This document shows, in pieces, positions 35,534 through 43,834 of a DNA stretch of 49,875 nt. Source of the stretch: an uncultured Geobacteraceae bacterium (lineage in GTDB: Bacteria > Desulfobacterota > Desulfuromonadia > Geobacterales > Pseudopelobacteraceae); contig CAIMXI010000486.1 of NCBI GenBank assembly GCA_903845365.1, forward strand, positions 1-49,875. Reading direction: 5' to 3'. The stretch's first letter is position 1, and each line of letters begins with the position of its first letter. The notes under the pieces were generated by a model that was not told the DNA's origin, searched no databases, and was given only the letters and a program-made list of their open reading frames with translations. Position numbers and translations under genes: made by a program.

Positions 35534-35979
35534 CCGCCATCATCCTCATAGGCATACCTGCCACCGGCAAGAGCACCTTCTGTAAGGAGCGGCTGTTTTG
35601 CACTCACGTCAGGATCAACCTGGATATGTTGAAAACCCGGCACCGTGAGAAGTTGCTGCTGCATACCTGTATTGCTGCACAACAGTCCTTTGTGATCGAC
35701 AACACCAACGCCTCGCCAGCCGAACGGGAACTATTCATCACACCTGCTAGAGAAGCGGGTTTCAAGGTAGTCGGCTATTATTTCAGCTCCAAAGTGCAGG
35801 ATGCTCTGGAGCGTAACCGGCAGCGGGAAGGAAAAGCACGCATTCATGAAAACGGCATCCTCGGCACCGCTAGTCGTCTGAAACTGCCAAGCAAGGCCGA
35901 AGGATTCGACGAACTATGGTATGTCAGGATAGATGGTAACGGTGGCTTTATTGTAGAGGAGTGGAATTATGAACTTTGA
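35530..35979 (+). CDS. P-loop kinase, polynucleotide-kinase-like
   Basis: A 149-residue AAA33-type P-loop kinase resembling the 5'-kinase domain of PNKP. Walker A is GIPATGKSTF (about residues 8-17). RINLDMLKTRHREK follows, then the Walker B-like VIDNTNASPAERE and a lid region with arginines (LERNRQREGKARI). A phosphatase domain is absent. It should phosphorylate RNA or DNA 5'-OH ends. Since RtcB needs 5'-OH, this kinase may feed a different branch, for instance the Thg1-type enzyme next door. Overlaps of 4 and 11 bases with its neighbours place it firmly in the operon. Confidence 0.82.
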   Translation: MTAIILIGIPATGKSTFCKERLFCTHVRINLDMLKTRHREKLLLHTCIAAQQSFVIDNTNASPAERELFITPAREAGFKVVGYYFSSKVQDALERNRQREGKARIHENGILGTASRLKLPSKAEGFDELWYVRIDGNGGFIVEEWNYEL

Positions 35980-36727
35980 TAAACTCGACAAAACCATGCG
36001 GGTTTTTGAGACCATTTCAGATCTTTGCGTACTGCCAGGCATCTACATGATAGCCCGAATTGATGGCCGCAGTTTCAGCCGTCTCACTAAGGAGGTCTGC
36101 CAGTTCGAGGCTCCTTACGACGTACGCTTCAGGGATATGATGGTGGAAACGGTCAAACATCTCATGCAATGCGGTTTCAGGGTTGTTTATGCCTATACAC
36201 AGAGTGACGAGATATCGCTGCTATTCCACCAAGAGGAGTACTCTTTCAATAGAAAGCTACGGAAATATCATTCAATTCTTGCGGGAGAAGCCAGTGCTAA
36301 ATTTACCAGCCTGCTCGGTCAGCCTGCGGCCTTTGACTGCCGTATCAGCCAACTGCCGAATCAGGAACTGGTCGTTGACTATTTCCGATGGCGGATGGAA
36401 GATGCGCACCGCAACTGCCTGAACAGTCACTGCTACTGGATGCTCCGCAAACAGGGAATGGATGCAAATGAAGCTGCAAAGCGATTACTCGGTATGTCCG
36501 TTGCCGCCAAGAACGAACTGCTCTTCCAGAACGGTATCAATTATAACGATCTCCCGGCCTGGCAGAAACGTGGCATCGGATTCTACTGGCGGACAACACC
36601 GAGAGAAGGCATAAATCCGCAAACCGGAGAGAAGGTCGTCACGGAGCGGCAGAGCGTGCAGGTTGACTTTGAATTACCGTGGCAGGGTGAATGCACACGG
36701 TTTCTGCTGGACGTAGTCAATCAATAG
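35969..36727 (+). CDS. Thg1-type 3'-5' RNA polymerase (tRNA-His guanylyltransferase-like)
   Basis: A 252-residue Thg1-like protein. These enzymes add nucleotides to RNA 5' ends in the reverse direction and can repair 5'-truncated tRNAs. The catalytic palm is clear: MIARIDGRSFSRLTKE (about residues 26-41) with the first metal aspartate, then AYTQSDEISLLFHQ (about residues 74-87) with the second acidic pair. Conserved HCYWMLRKQGM and KNELLFQNGINYNDLP follow. Bacterial versions are generally template-dependent repair enzymes (Thg1-like proteins) rather than true tRNA-His enzymes. Context with CCA enzyme and RtcB supports repair. Confidence 0.9.
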   Translation: MNFDKLDKTMRVFETISDLCVLPGIYMIARIDGRSFSRLTKEVCQFEAPYDVRFRDMMVETVKHLMQCGFRVVYAYTQSDEISLLFHQEEYSFNRKLRKYHSILAGEASAKFTSLLGQPAAFDCRISQLPNQELVVDYFRWRMEDAHRNCLNSHCYWMLRKQGMDANEAAKRLLGMSVAAKNELLFQNGINYNDLPAWQKRGIGFYWRTTPREGINPQTGEKVVTERQSVQVDFELPWQGECTRFLLDVVNQ

Positions 36728-36746
36728 TGTGGGAGACAAGCAGACG

Positions 36747-37518
36747 ATGACAAAAACTATCCTCGAAAACCTCACTCTTATCGAACACGACCACAACGTC
36801 CGTATCCTCTACGCAGTTGAGTCTGGCAGCAGGGCATGGGGCTTTGCCTCGAAGAACAGCGACTTTGATGTCCGCTTCATTTACATCCACACACTGGACT
36901 GGTATCTCTCCATCCAGGAAAAGCGTGATGTGATCGAGATTCCCATAAATGATGACCTCGACATCAGCGGGTGGGATCTGCGCAAGGCTCTGGGGCTTCT
37001 TCGAAAAACCAATCCGCCCCTCTTGGAATGGCTCGGTTCCCCAATCATTTATCTGGATCGCTTCGGCTTGGCTACAAAGATGCGCCAAATCGAAGCAAAC
37101 AGCTTTTCTCCCCCGTTGTATGCAACATTATTTGCATACGGCAAAAAACAACCTGAAGCGATATTTACGTGATGATATGGTCAACCTGAAAAAATACTTT
37201 TACGTTCTGCGCCCTATTCTCGCCTGCCTCTGGATTGAACGGCACAACACCATGCCGCCGACGGAATTTGACAAGCTATATCAGGATGCGGATCTGTCGC
37301 CATCACTGAAGCATGAAATCGACAATCTTCTGCAGCGAAAGATGGCAGAGGGCGAGTTGGATATGGAGCCTCGAATCGAGGTTATCAATGAGTTTTTGGA
37401 AGGGCAGCTCGAGCACTTTGTCAGCATGGCAAATGAACTAGAATCGCCGGAATCGGATGTTGAGGCTCTGGATGATTTGTTCAGAAAGATGCTGCAAACC
37501 GCATGGAAACCTGTATGA
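36747..37518 (+). pseudogene. RlaP-type nucleotidyltransferase, frameshifted
   Basis: RlaP means RNA-ligase-associated polymerase-beta-like protein; about 257 residues are expected. The N-terminal part carries the catalytic GSRAWGFASKNSDFDVRFIY with the two aspartates and LDWYLSI. In the first frame the protein reads SFSPPLYATLFAYGKK and ends at 37172. The rest of the family pattern, HYLHTAKNNLKRYLR and VNLKKYFYVLRPILACLWIE, continues in another frame to 37518. The switch lies at CCCCC (37110-37114); one C fewer would restore a single chain. It is either a recent mutation, a sequencing error or programmed slippage. The downstream half keeps its coding character, so loss must be recent. ATG 36747 was chosen over the GTG at 36729. 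Confidence 0.85.
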
Positions 37519-38759
37519 AAGAGATTGTCACTTTCCTCCATAATCTGTTCCCTGCCGAATTGCACAACCGAATTGTTCTGGTCGGTGGCTCCGTTCGGGA
37601 TAAGCTGCTGGGCAAAGAGAGTCAGGATATTGATCTTGTCGCTGCTCTCACTAATGACGATCTTCTTGCGCTGGGCTTTCGGCTGGTGGAGGCAAGCAGT
37701 TCTGCCACTATCTACTTCAAACATCACCATACCTTCGGCAAGATTGAAGTCTCACGTATCAATAGCATGGATGAGTTGGTAGGCGATCTGCTCCAGCGAG
37801 ACTTTACTATCAACGCTATGGCAATGGATCTGGCCGGTGAACGCTTTGACCCATTGGGTGGTGAAGCTGATCTGAAGGTGGGGCTGTTAAGAGCGTGCAG
37901 CAGACAATCCTTCACTGGTGATCCTCTCCGGATTTTCCGCGCCTTCCGCTTTGAGGCAGATGGCTACCGAATGACTCCGGAAACAGAATTACTGATTCAG
38001 CAACACGACTGGTCGGCGGCATTCAGCACAATGCCGGTGGAGAGGTTCAGTAACGAGATGCTGAAGGCTCTTGCAGGGAAAGCTCCAGAACGTTTCTTTG
38101 AGAGAATGATTGAGTTCAGTGTCGGCAAGGTGTTCCTGCCAGAACTTTTCCGAATGCCGCACATTCCTGCCGGGCCACTTGAGCATCATCCAGAAGGTGA
38201 TCTCTTCACTCACTCTGTTGAGGTGCTGCAACGTGTGGCGGCAACAACCGGTGACCCGTTTGCCCGCTTCTGCGCCTTCTTCCACGATCTCGGCAAGCTG
38301 GCCACTGATCCGGCGCTCTATCCGAAACATCACGGCCATGATGATACCGGTTTTGAAATGGCCGAAGATTTCTGCAACCGCTTATGTTTGTCAGCAACTT
38401 ATCGCAAGGCGTTGGCAAGTGTCTGCCGCTTACATGGAAAAGCCAACAAATGGGAGGAACTGCGGGATTCAACGAAGATCAAGATGGCAGAGCAGGCTGT
38501 AAAAACCGGTATCGCGGATATTCTGCCGCTGGTCTCTGCAGCAGACAAAACGGGTGGTGTGCTAATGGTTGGCTGGGATGATGCTGTTCGGGTAGCCGGT
38601 ATGAAGACACGAGAGCTGGGTATTGATCAGGAGAAGTTGGAGGCTATACCGATTGAGAATCGGGCGTCGTATATTTTGCAGAAACGGGTTGATGAGTTGA
38701 GAGGAACCAGAAAAAACTTTGGTTGCAAAGAGGGCAGACCTGATGAAAGCCACATGTAA
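37515..38759 (+). CDS. CCA-adding enzyme-like tRNA nucleotidyltransferase with HD domain
   Basis: A 414-residue class II tRNA nucleotidyltransferase, which rebuilds the 3' CCA end of tRNA. The head domain shows VLVGGSVRDKLLGKESQDID with the catalytic DxD. The pattern RDFTINAMAMDLAG, then DPLRIFRAFRFEADG, follows. An HD domain (ARFCAFFHDLGKLATDP) completes the chain, as in the E. coli-type enzymes. The ATG at 37515 overlaps the RlaP stop (ATGA); an ATG at 37503 is also possible. The host should have its own copy, so this is a cargo version dedicated to the repair module. Confidence 0.9.
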   Translation: MKEIVTFLHNLFPAELHNRIVLVGGSVRDKLLGKESQDIDLVAALTNDDLLALGFRLVEASSSATIYFKHHHTFGKIEVSRINSMDELVGDLLQRDFTINAMAMDLAGERFDPLGGEADLKVGLLRACSRQSFTGDPLRIFRAFRFEADGYRMTPETELLIQQHDWSAAFSTMPVERFSNEMLKALAGKAPERFFERMIEFSVGKVFLPELFRMPHIPAGPLEHHPEGDLFTHSVEVLQRVAATTGDPFARFCAFFHDLGKLATDPALYPKHHGHDDTGFEMAEDFCNRLCLSATYRKALASVCRLHGKANKWEELRDSTKIKMAEQAVKTGIADILPLVSAADKTGGVLMVGWDDAVRVAGMKTRELGIDQEKLEAIPIENRASYILQKRVDELRGTRKNFGCKEGRPDESHM

Positions 38760-39048
38760 AATTCACTTAAACACCTATTTGGGGCCAGCGATGATTACAT
38801 CTCGGGAGGAATTTAACAGCCTCGGCTCGTTTTCCGTGTCAGGGCCAGGCAAGAAAATCGCGAAAGAATGGATTGAAAACTCAATGGGTGCCTTCGGACA
38901 CTCAATTGGAACATGTGCTGCCCCATGCGATCTTCACTGCGCGGCGATGGGTCTACAGGAAGAACCGGAAGACGAGATTCAGTTCGTGCGGTTCGAGGGA
39001 GAAGTCAAAACTTATGACAGCGGCGTACCGGAAGGTAGTATACCATGA
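38743..39048 (+). CDS. Small unknown cysteine-containing protein
   Basis: A 101-residue protein overlapping the end of the CCA-enzyme gene by 17 bases. It contains GTCAAPCDLHCAAMGLQ (about residues 55-71), three or four cysteines and a histidine that might bind metal. No family is recognised. The start is uncertain: ATG 38743 gives a continuous reading and GGGCAG upstream; ATG 38791 is an alternative. Confidence 0.5.
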   Translation: MKATCKIHLNTYLGPAMITSREEFNSLGSFSVSGPGKKIAKEWIENSMGAFGHSIGTCAAPCDLHCAAMGLQEEPEDEIQFVRFEGEVKTYDSGVPEGSIP

Positions 39049-39269
39049 AAGCCATGAGGCCAGTTTACGAGATTGAGGATGATGTTCTGCCTACTGACTG
39101 GGATTGTATGACAGAGGATCCTCCAATGGGTTTCTGGTTTGGCACACATACACGAGAAGGCATGCGAATTAAGGGTTTTACTGAAAATGAATACATAGAA
39201 GGCGAAGGCAGTGGCACAGTAATGCGCGACGGTGAAGGCAAGCCGATCTACCTGGGGGAAATCAAATGA
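39045..39269 (+). CDS. Small acidic unknown protein
   Basis: A 74-residue protein, acidic, with PPMGFWFGTHTREGMRIKGF in the middle. It is coupled to both neighbours by ATGA overlaps, which supports it as a real gene. Nothing in it points to a function. Confidence 0.5.
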   Translation: MKAMRPVYEIEDDVLPTDWDCMTEDPPMGFWFGTHTREGMRIKGFTENEYIEGEGSGTVMRDGEGKPIYLGEIK

Positions 39270-40300
39270 ATTCAAAGATTGTGTCCGTGTCGGTAGCAAT
39301 TGGAACAGGAATAACGATGGAAGCAGAGCTAACACCAACAGGGTTTGGTGGTGAATCTATGCAGCTTACAGAATCGCAAATAGAAACGTTTTTAGCGGCG
39401 AATCTCAACCTATTGTTGGGAGATAACGACTTGCGCCTTGTTGGCCGACAGGTTCGCAATGAAATGGGTGGCGCGTGTGACCTAGTTGTTTTAGACAGTG
39501 AAGGAGATTTGATCATTATTGAGATTAAACGCGACGTGAAGGACTGTAATGCTCGTACGGAAGCATTTGAAATGCAGGCTATTCGGTATGCAGCAAATTT
39601 TTCGAGGATTGAAACTGTTGACGACCTTCTGACTCGGGTCTACATCCCATATTTAAAAAGCTATGATGCTAATAATGTCGAAAATGCAGCCAGTCTCATT
39701 GATGGTGTGCTTGGAAAAGGCTTCTCAAATGACCGTTTCAATAAGCGTCAGAAGATTATGCTGATCGCATCAGGTTTTGATCCAGAGGTGCTTTCCAGTT
39801 GCGCTTGGCTGCGTAAAAACGGTATCGAGATTTCTTGCATTCAGATCACTCCTGTACCGTATTGTGATAAGCACCTGCTGGTGATCGAGAAAATACTACC
39901 GCCTCCTCATATGGATGACATGATTGTGACGGTAAGGCATGGCAAGCGGGAACCTACTAAGTCGGACAGAATCCGTACGAAACTTGAGACAACTGCTGCT
40001 ATGCTTTCCAGTGGTTTGTTGCATATAGGTGCGACTGTATACATCAAAGGGCAGCAAGAAAACTACGCAACAGTTGTTGATGCAAAGTTTGTAGAGAAAG
40101 ACGGCAACAAGATCACCTGGAATGATTGGGTTAAAAAGGCCAAGAAGCTCGACGCTGTAAGTATTTACCATCACGTAACTCTTGAGCCTGGTGGAGAAAC
40201 GCTTCATGAATCAAGAACGAAGGGAGACGCATCGTCTGATGTCTCGAATCAAGTTGATCCATCGGAAGACACAAGTTCAAACTGGGTTGAAGAAGCTTAG
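39266..40300 (+). CDS. PD-(D/E)XK nuclease, NucS-like
   Basis: A 344-residue protein. Its first half carries a restriction-type nuclease core: GRQVRNEMGGACDLVVLDSE with the active-site aspartate, then GDLIIIEIKRDVKDC giving E-x-K, and FEMQAIRYAANFS, a helix typical of NucS/DUF91-type nucleases. The C-terminal half (about residues 210-344) contains KGQQENYATVVDAKFVEKDG, a possible small beta domain. Whether it cuts DNA or RNA is open. It is the last gene of the tightly coupled RNA-repair cluster, so it could trim damaged ends or be the toxic partner of the system. Confidence 0.75.
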   Translation: MNSKIVSVSVAIGTGITMEAELTPTGFGGESMQLTESQIETFLAANLNLLLGDNDLRLVGRQVRNEMGGACDLVVLDSEGDLIIIEIKRDVKDCNARTEAFEMQAIRYAANFSRIETVDDLLTRVYIPYLKSYDANNVENAASLIDGVLGKGFSNDRFNKRQKIMLIASGFDPEVLSSCAWLRKNGIEISCIQITPVPYCDKHLLVIEKILPPPHMDDMIVTVRHGKREPTKSDRIRTKLETTAAMLSSGLLHIGATVYIKGQQENYATVVDAKFVEKDGNKITWNDWVKKAKKLDAVSIYHHVTLEPGGETLHESRTKGDASSDVSNQVDPSEDTSSNWVEEA

Positions 40301-40777
40301 ATTGATCTATCTTCTCTCCAAATCGAGACTTAAAGCTTTAATGACGGATGGCTTGAGGGAGAGAAGTCGCTATAGCCCTTCTTCTCAGCCGAGGGCCACA
40401 GCAATTTGCGCATAAATGACGTCTGGAATCGGTCGGTCATGTACGCCCCCATCACCACTGTGTTGGATGAGGTTAGCCCTAGACTATCAGACGGTTTCAC
40501 AGCCGCCACCTTGCCGCGCTCTAGGCTTTTGCCCACGCTGTTCCTGTGGCAAGACTTCCACGGTAGGAACGAAACATTATTCTGGATACCCGCCCGTGTA
40601 AGGACATATCCGGAATTTACTGCATGAGATGGATTGACAGCAACAGGAATCGGCACGGCGCAAGTAGGTGCCTGCCAGACTGCTTAAAGACCGCAAGCCA
40701 GAATGATGATTGGTGTTAGTTGTTGTTTTGCGGTTGGTTAAAAAACAAAGGCGGCAGTAGATTAGAGGGATGCCACA
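40301..40777. other. 477-nt noncoding stretch with several hairpins
   Basis: No credible gene is seen on either strand. Hairpins include CTTCTCTCC/GGAGAGAAG (40311-40319/40358-40366), GCC-TAGA/TCTAGGC with one bulge (40476-40483/40520-40526), GTTCCTGTGG with CCAC then AGGAAC (40540-40549/40558-40570, three-base bulge) and GGCAC/GTGCC (40652-40656/40668-40672). It may be another structured RNA, but the pairing is weaker than in the 31.8-33.1 kb region. The promoter of the 40778 gene should lie at its end. Confidence 0.4.
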
Positions 40778-41617
40778 ATGAGTAATTCAGATTTGTTTGA
40801 GAAGTTACTTTATGAATCTTCTAAAATGGAAAAGGTACACCCTACCTTCCCTATGACTGGGCTAAAAACAACTGTTGTTGGATTTTCTAAGGTCATTGCG
40901 GGTGACATTGTTGTAAAACCTGTAAAAGTTATAAACTGTTTGCCGTATATTAAATTAAGAAATTTGTTTCTGGAAGATGACGCTGGTTTAGGTTGGAGGG
41001 TAGACCCAGTATTACGGAGATTTCTAAACCGCTTGCCGAAAATATCAGAATTTTCTGTAATGCAAATAATTAATGGATGTGCGACCGCTTTACGGTTCGA
41101 AGAAAACAGACCGAATCTTACACAAATTATAAGAACTGCGCGAGCTGAACGAGACGGTCACCTGATACAAAAAAATCCAGCAAAAGGAGCCGGACGGGCT
41201 GAGCGACGAAGTGTTGCCGCTCTTGTTTTGGAACCGTCGATTTCAAATGCAATGCGCAGTCAGTCTGACGGTGACGAATTAATTGAAATAACCCTCCGTA
41301 AGTTTGGTTGTGCCTATTACCCTCAAGACCGGCTACAATGCTCTAAACAACCGAGTACAGTAGCTTTACTGGCCTTCAATCTTGAATATATCTTCCGCCG
41401 ATGGCCCATAGAAGAAGGAACTTTCCCCAGTTACCCACCCAAAAAACGTCCACGTGATCAACAACCTGCGATAGCCATCGGCATGCCCAGGCTAGATTTA
41501 GTTGCCTACCTCGTTTCAACAATATTCCCTCCAGATGATGAATCATATTCTGTAGACCAGATCAAAAGCATCTTGAACAAAATGAGATCGGCAAAAGCCG
41601 TTTTTGTCGGATGGTAA
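40778..41617 (+). CDS. Unknown protein between cargo and replication cassette
   Basis: A 279-residue protein with no recognised family. Visible traits are a segment PVLRRFLNRLPKISEFSVMQ, a basic stretch AKGAGRAERRSVAAL and a proline-rich PSYPPKKRPRDQQP, which together suggest nucleic-acid contact. It is AT-rich compared with the BREX genes. It stands alone, between two noncoding regions, and precedes alpA. It may belong to the element's core rather than to the RNA-repair cargo. Confidence 0.5.
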   Translation: MSNSDLFEKLLYESSKMEKVHPTFPMTGLKTTVVGFSKVIAGDIVVKPVKVINCLPYIKLRNLFLEDDAGLGWRVDPVLRRFLNRLPKISEFSVMQIINGCATALRFEENRPNLTQIIRTARAERDGHLIQKNPAKGAGRAERRSVAALVLEPSISNAMRSQSDGDELIEITLRKFGCAYYPQDRLQCSKQPSTVALLAFNLEYIFRRWPIEEGTFPSYPPKKRPRDQQPAIAIGMPRLDLVAYLVSTIFPPDDESYSVDQIKSILNKMRSAKAVFVGW

Positions 41618-41682
41618 ACTTTCCTATGTGACATATGTTTTTCCCGACTTTGGGGAACGTTATTTAAAAACAGTTCGATTAT

Positions 41683-41729
41683 CCTGAAATTGTAAGAACA
41701 GCAATGGCCATTGCGACAATTTCAGGAGG
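41683..41729 (+). promoter_or_regulatory. Leader hairpin masking the alpA ribosome-binding site
   Basis: CCTGAAATTGT (41683-41693) and ACAATTTCAGG (41716-41726) are perfect 11-bp inverted arms. They enclose the perfect palindrome GCAATGGCCATTGC (41701-41714). The ribosome-binding site AGGAGG (41724-41729) begins inside the right arm, so the hairpin would hide part of it. It could be a translational switch or a protein operator. Confidence 0.6.
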
Positions 41730-41738
41730 TAACATAAA

Positions 41739-41993
41739 ATGAATGATAGAATCGTAAGACCTGCCGAAGCAGCAACGATTACCGGGCTTTCACTCCCTAC
41801 AATTTGGAGACGCGAACAAGCCGGTACCTTTCCCACAAAAGTCCGTATTGGACAGAACTCCGTTGGCTACAAAATGAGTTCCCTGCAATCTTGGATGGAC
41901 TCCCTTGAAATAGTCACTGCCGAGAATGTCAAGCAAGTTGCCCCTGGCGCAAAGCGCGGTAGACCCCGTAAGATTTATCAAGGGAGGGGGTAA
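41739..41993 (+). CDS. AlpA-like regulator of island B
   Basis: An 84-residue AlpA-family protein with a MerR-like helix-turn-helix: IVRPAEAATITGLSLPTIWR, then EQAGTFPTKVRIGQNSVGY and WMDSLE. The C-terminus adds an AT-hook-like KRGRPRK. AlpA proteins activate the integrase for excision and, in satellites, link the element to a helper phage. Its leader carries a strong hairpin. It heads the replication and packaging cassette and probably controls it. Confidence 0.88.
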   Translation: MNDRIVRPAEAATITGLSLPTIWRREQAGTFPTKVRIGQNSVGYKMSSLQSWMDSLEIVTAENVKQVAPGAKRGRPRKIYQGRG

Positions 41994-41996
41994 GCC

Positions 41997-42236
41997 ATGC
42001 CGATCACGATCAGTAAAATAGAAACTGACAATGCCGATTTGCTCAGTTATCACGCTATGCTAACTGGCCAGATGCCCCCGCTCTTTCGCGACGGATTGAC
42101 AGGCAGAATTGTAGGCGAAGTCTCTCACGAAAGTGCAAATGCCTTTCAGGTTGACACATATCTGCAGCGCTACTTGTCAGCCAAAACAGCAATCTGGAGA
42201 GTTATTAAGGAAATGCGGAACCGAGGTCAAAGATGA
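41997..42236 (+). CDS. Small unknown protein of the replication cassette
   Basis: A 79-residue protein starting three bases after alpA with GGGAGGGGG just upstream. It overlaps the next gene by ATGA. The sequence (LLSYHAMLTGQMPPLFRDGL, then YLQRYLSAKTAIWRVIKEM) looks helical. Such small genes between alpA and primase are common in satellites. No function can be named. Confidence 0.6.
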   Translation: MPITISKIETDNADLLSYHAMLTGQMPPLFRDGLTGRIVGEVSHESANAFQVDTYLQRYLSAKTAIWRVIKEMRNRGQR

Positions 42237-43834
42237 ATAAAGATCTCGAACTTGCAACGACACCAACGGAAGTCATTTCACCACTTGGTGAGCTTGGAGA
42301 AACAATCATAGATCATGAAGCAGCTATGCTGTCCGCTGTAGAAAGATTGGCGAAGCTATCCGCAATTCAGTACGACAGGGTTCGCAGGAGCGAGGCAGAT
42401 GCACTGGGTATTCGTTCATCAACTTTGGATACCGCAGTTAAATCTGCAAAAAAAAGTGGGGGAACAGATGATGATTCACCCTTTGAAGAAATCGAGCCCT
42501 GGCCGAAACCGGTCAACGGAGCGGCACTCCTGACTACCATTGTCGCAACCATCAAGCGTTTTATAATATGTGAACAACACACCGCCACGGCAGCAGCTCT
42601 ATGGATTGTCATGACATGGTTCATGGACATTGTTCAGGTTGCACCCTTAGCAATGATTACAGCTCCGGAAAAGCGCTGCGGTAAAACGCTACTGCTGACT
42701 TTGATCGGTAAATTAACACCCCGAACTTTGACTTCAAGCAGCATAACACCGGCGGCGCTGTTTAGAAGTATCGATCTATGGCGTCCGACACTATTAATTG
42801 ACGAAACCGACGCCTGCCTCAAGGATAACGAGGAGTTACGGGGTCTAATAAACTGTGGCCATACCCGCGATTCAGCTTTTACAATTCGATGCGTAGGTGA
42901 AGATCACACGCCTACAAAGTTCAGCACTTGGGGGGCGAAGGCGTTAAGCGGTATCGGAGATATTGCGTCAACGTTGATGGATCGGAGTATCAAGCTTGAA
43001 CTGCGGCGTAAACTTCCTGGTGAAACAGTTGAGCGTATCCGCTATGCAGAACCTGGACTGTTTAATGAGCTGGCTTCAAAAATAGCACGTTTCGCTGATG
43101 ACAACGGAGATCGCGTATTATTTGCACGACCAGACCTTCCGCCTAGCCTGAATGACCGAGCTCAAGATAATTGGGAGCCGCTTCTTTCAATTGCTATGGT
43201 TGCCGGTGGGAATTGGTTTAATACCGCGACATCGGCAGCTTTGAAGCTGTCAGGAGATGAAAGTTCCTCATTGAGTATTGGCGCTGAACTACTGGCAGAT
43301 ATACAGGCAATTTTTGAGAGGAAAAAGATCGTCCGCATAAGTTCTGCTGACCTGATTATTGAGCTTTGCATCGACGATGAATCCCCTTGGGCAACATTTA
43401 ATAAAGGATTTCCTATCAAGCCTCGGCAGATTGCTGCAAAACTGAAAGGCTATGGCATTCATTCAAAAAGTATTCGTATAGGTTCTACCGAAACACCAAA
43501 AGGATATGAAGCCAACCAATTTAAAGAAACTTTTATGCGTTATATCCCTGCGAACACTGATATATCCGCAACAACGCCACAATCCTCAGAAATAGTGGAT
43601 GTACGAACTGTTTTAAACGCCACACAACCGCAACATCGTGCAGTGCATCCGCAACAAGTCACTAATTCAGCATCTGAAGTTGTTGCGGTTGATACGCAAC
43701 GTTGCAGAAGTGTTGCTGATATGAAAGTCTGTAAACCCACACCAACACGAAGTTGTGGCGGTGTTGCGGATAATACAGAACAGCAAGTTTCAGAGGTTCA
43801 CCATGCCCCTGTACGACGTGGAGGCAAAATTTGA
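42233..43834 (+). CDS. DUF3631-type ATPase/helicase-like replication protein
   Basis: A 533-residue protein. The core has a Walker A variant APEKRCGKTLLLTLIG (about residues 142-157), the acidic strand PTLLIDETDACLKD (about residues 184-197), STWGAKALSGIGDIASTLMD and SIKLELRRKLPGE. This is the DUF3631 pattern of AlpA-linked replication proteins, which have an arginine-rich sensor like superfamily 3 helicases. It should act at the element's origin. The last 80 residues are a threonine/glutamine-rich tail. Overlaps on both sides (ATGA) tie it to its neighbours. Confidence 0.82.
   Translation: MNKDLELATTPTEVISPLGELGETIIDHEAAMLSAVERLAKLSAIQYDRVRRSEADALGIRSSTLDTAVKSAKKSGGTDDDSPFEEIEPWPKPVNGAALLTTIVATIKRFIICEQHTATAAALWIVMTWFMDIVQVAPLAMITAPEKRCGKTLLLTLIGKLTPRTLTSSSITPAALFRSIDLWRPTLLIDETDACLKDNEELRGLINCGHTRDSAFTIRCVGEDHTPTKFSTWGAKALSGIGDIASTLMDRSIKLELRRKLPGETVERIRYAEPGLFNELASKIARFADDNGDRVLFARPDLPPSLNDRAQDNWEPLLSIAMVAGGNWFNTATSAALKLSGDESSSLSIGAELLADIQAIFERKKIVRISSADLIIELCIDDESPWATFNKGFPIKPRQIAAKLKGYGIHSKSIRIGSTETPKGYEANQFKETFMRYIPANTDISATTPQSSEIVDVRTVLNATQPQHRAVHPQQVTNSASEVVAVDTQRCRSVADMKVCKPTPTRSCGGVADNTEQQVSEVHHAPVRRGGKI

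Noticed and set aside
40330..40656. A 108-codon frame on the minus strand
   Set aside because: No recognisable domain, no ribosome-binding site, and it runs through several hairpins. I could not exclude a decayed gene.
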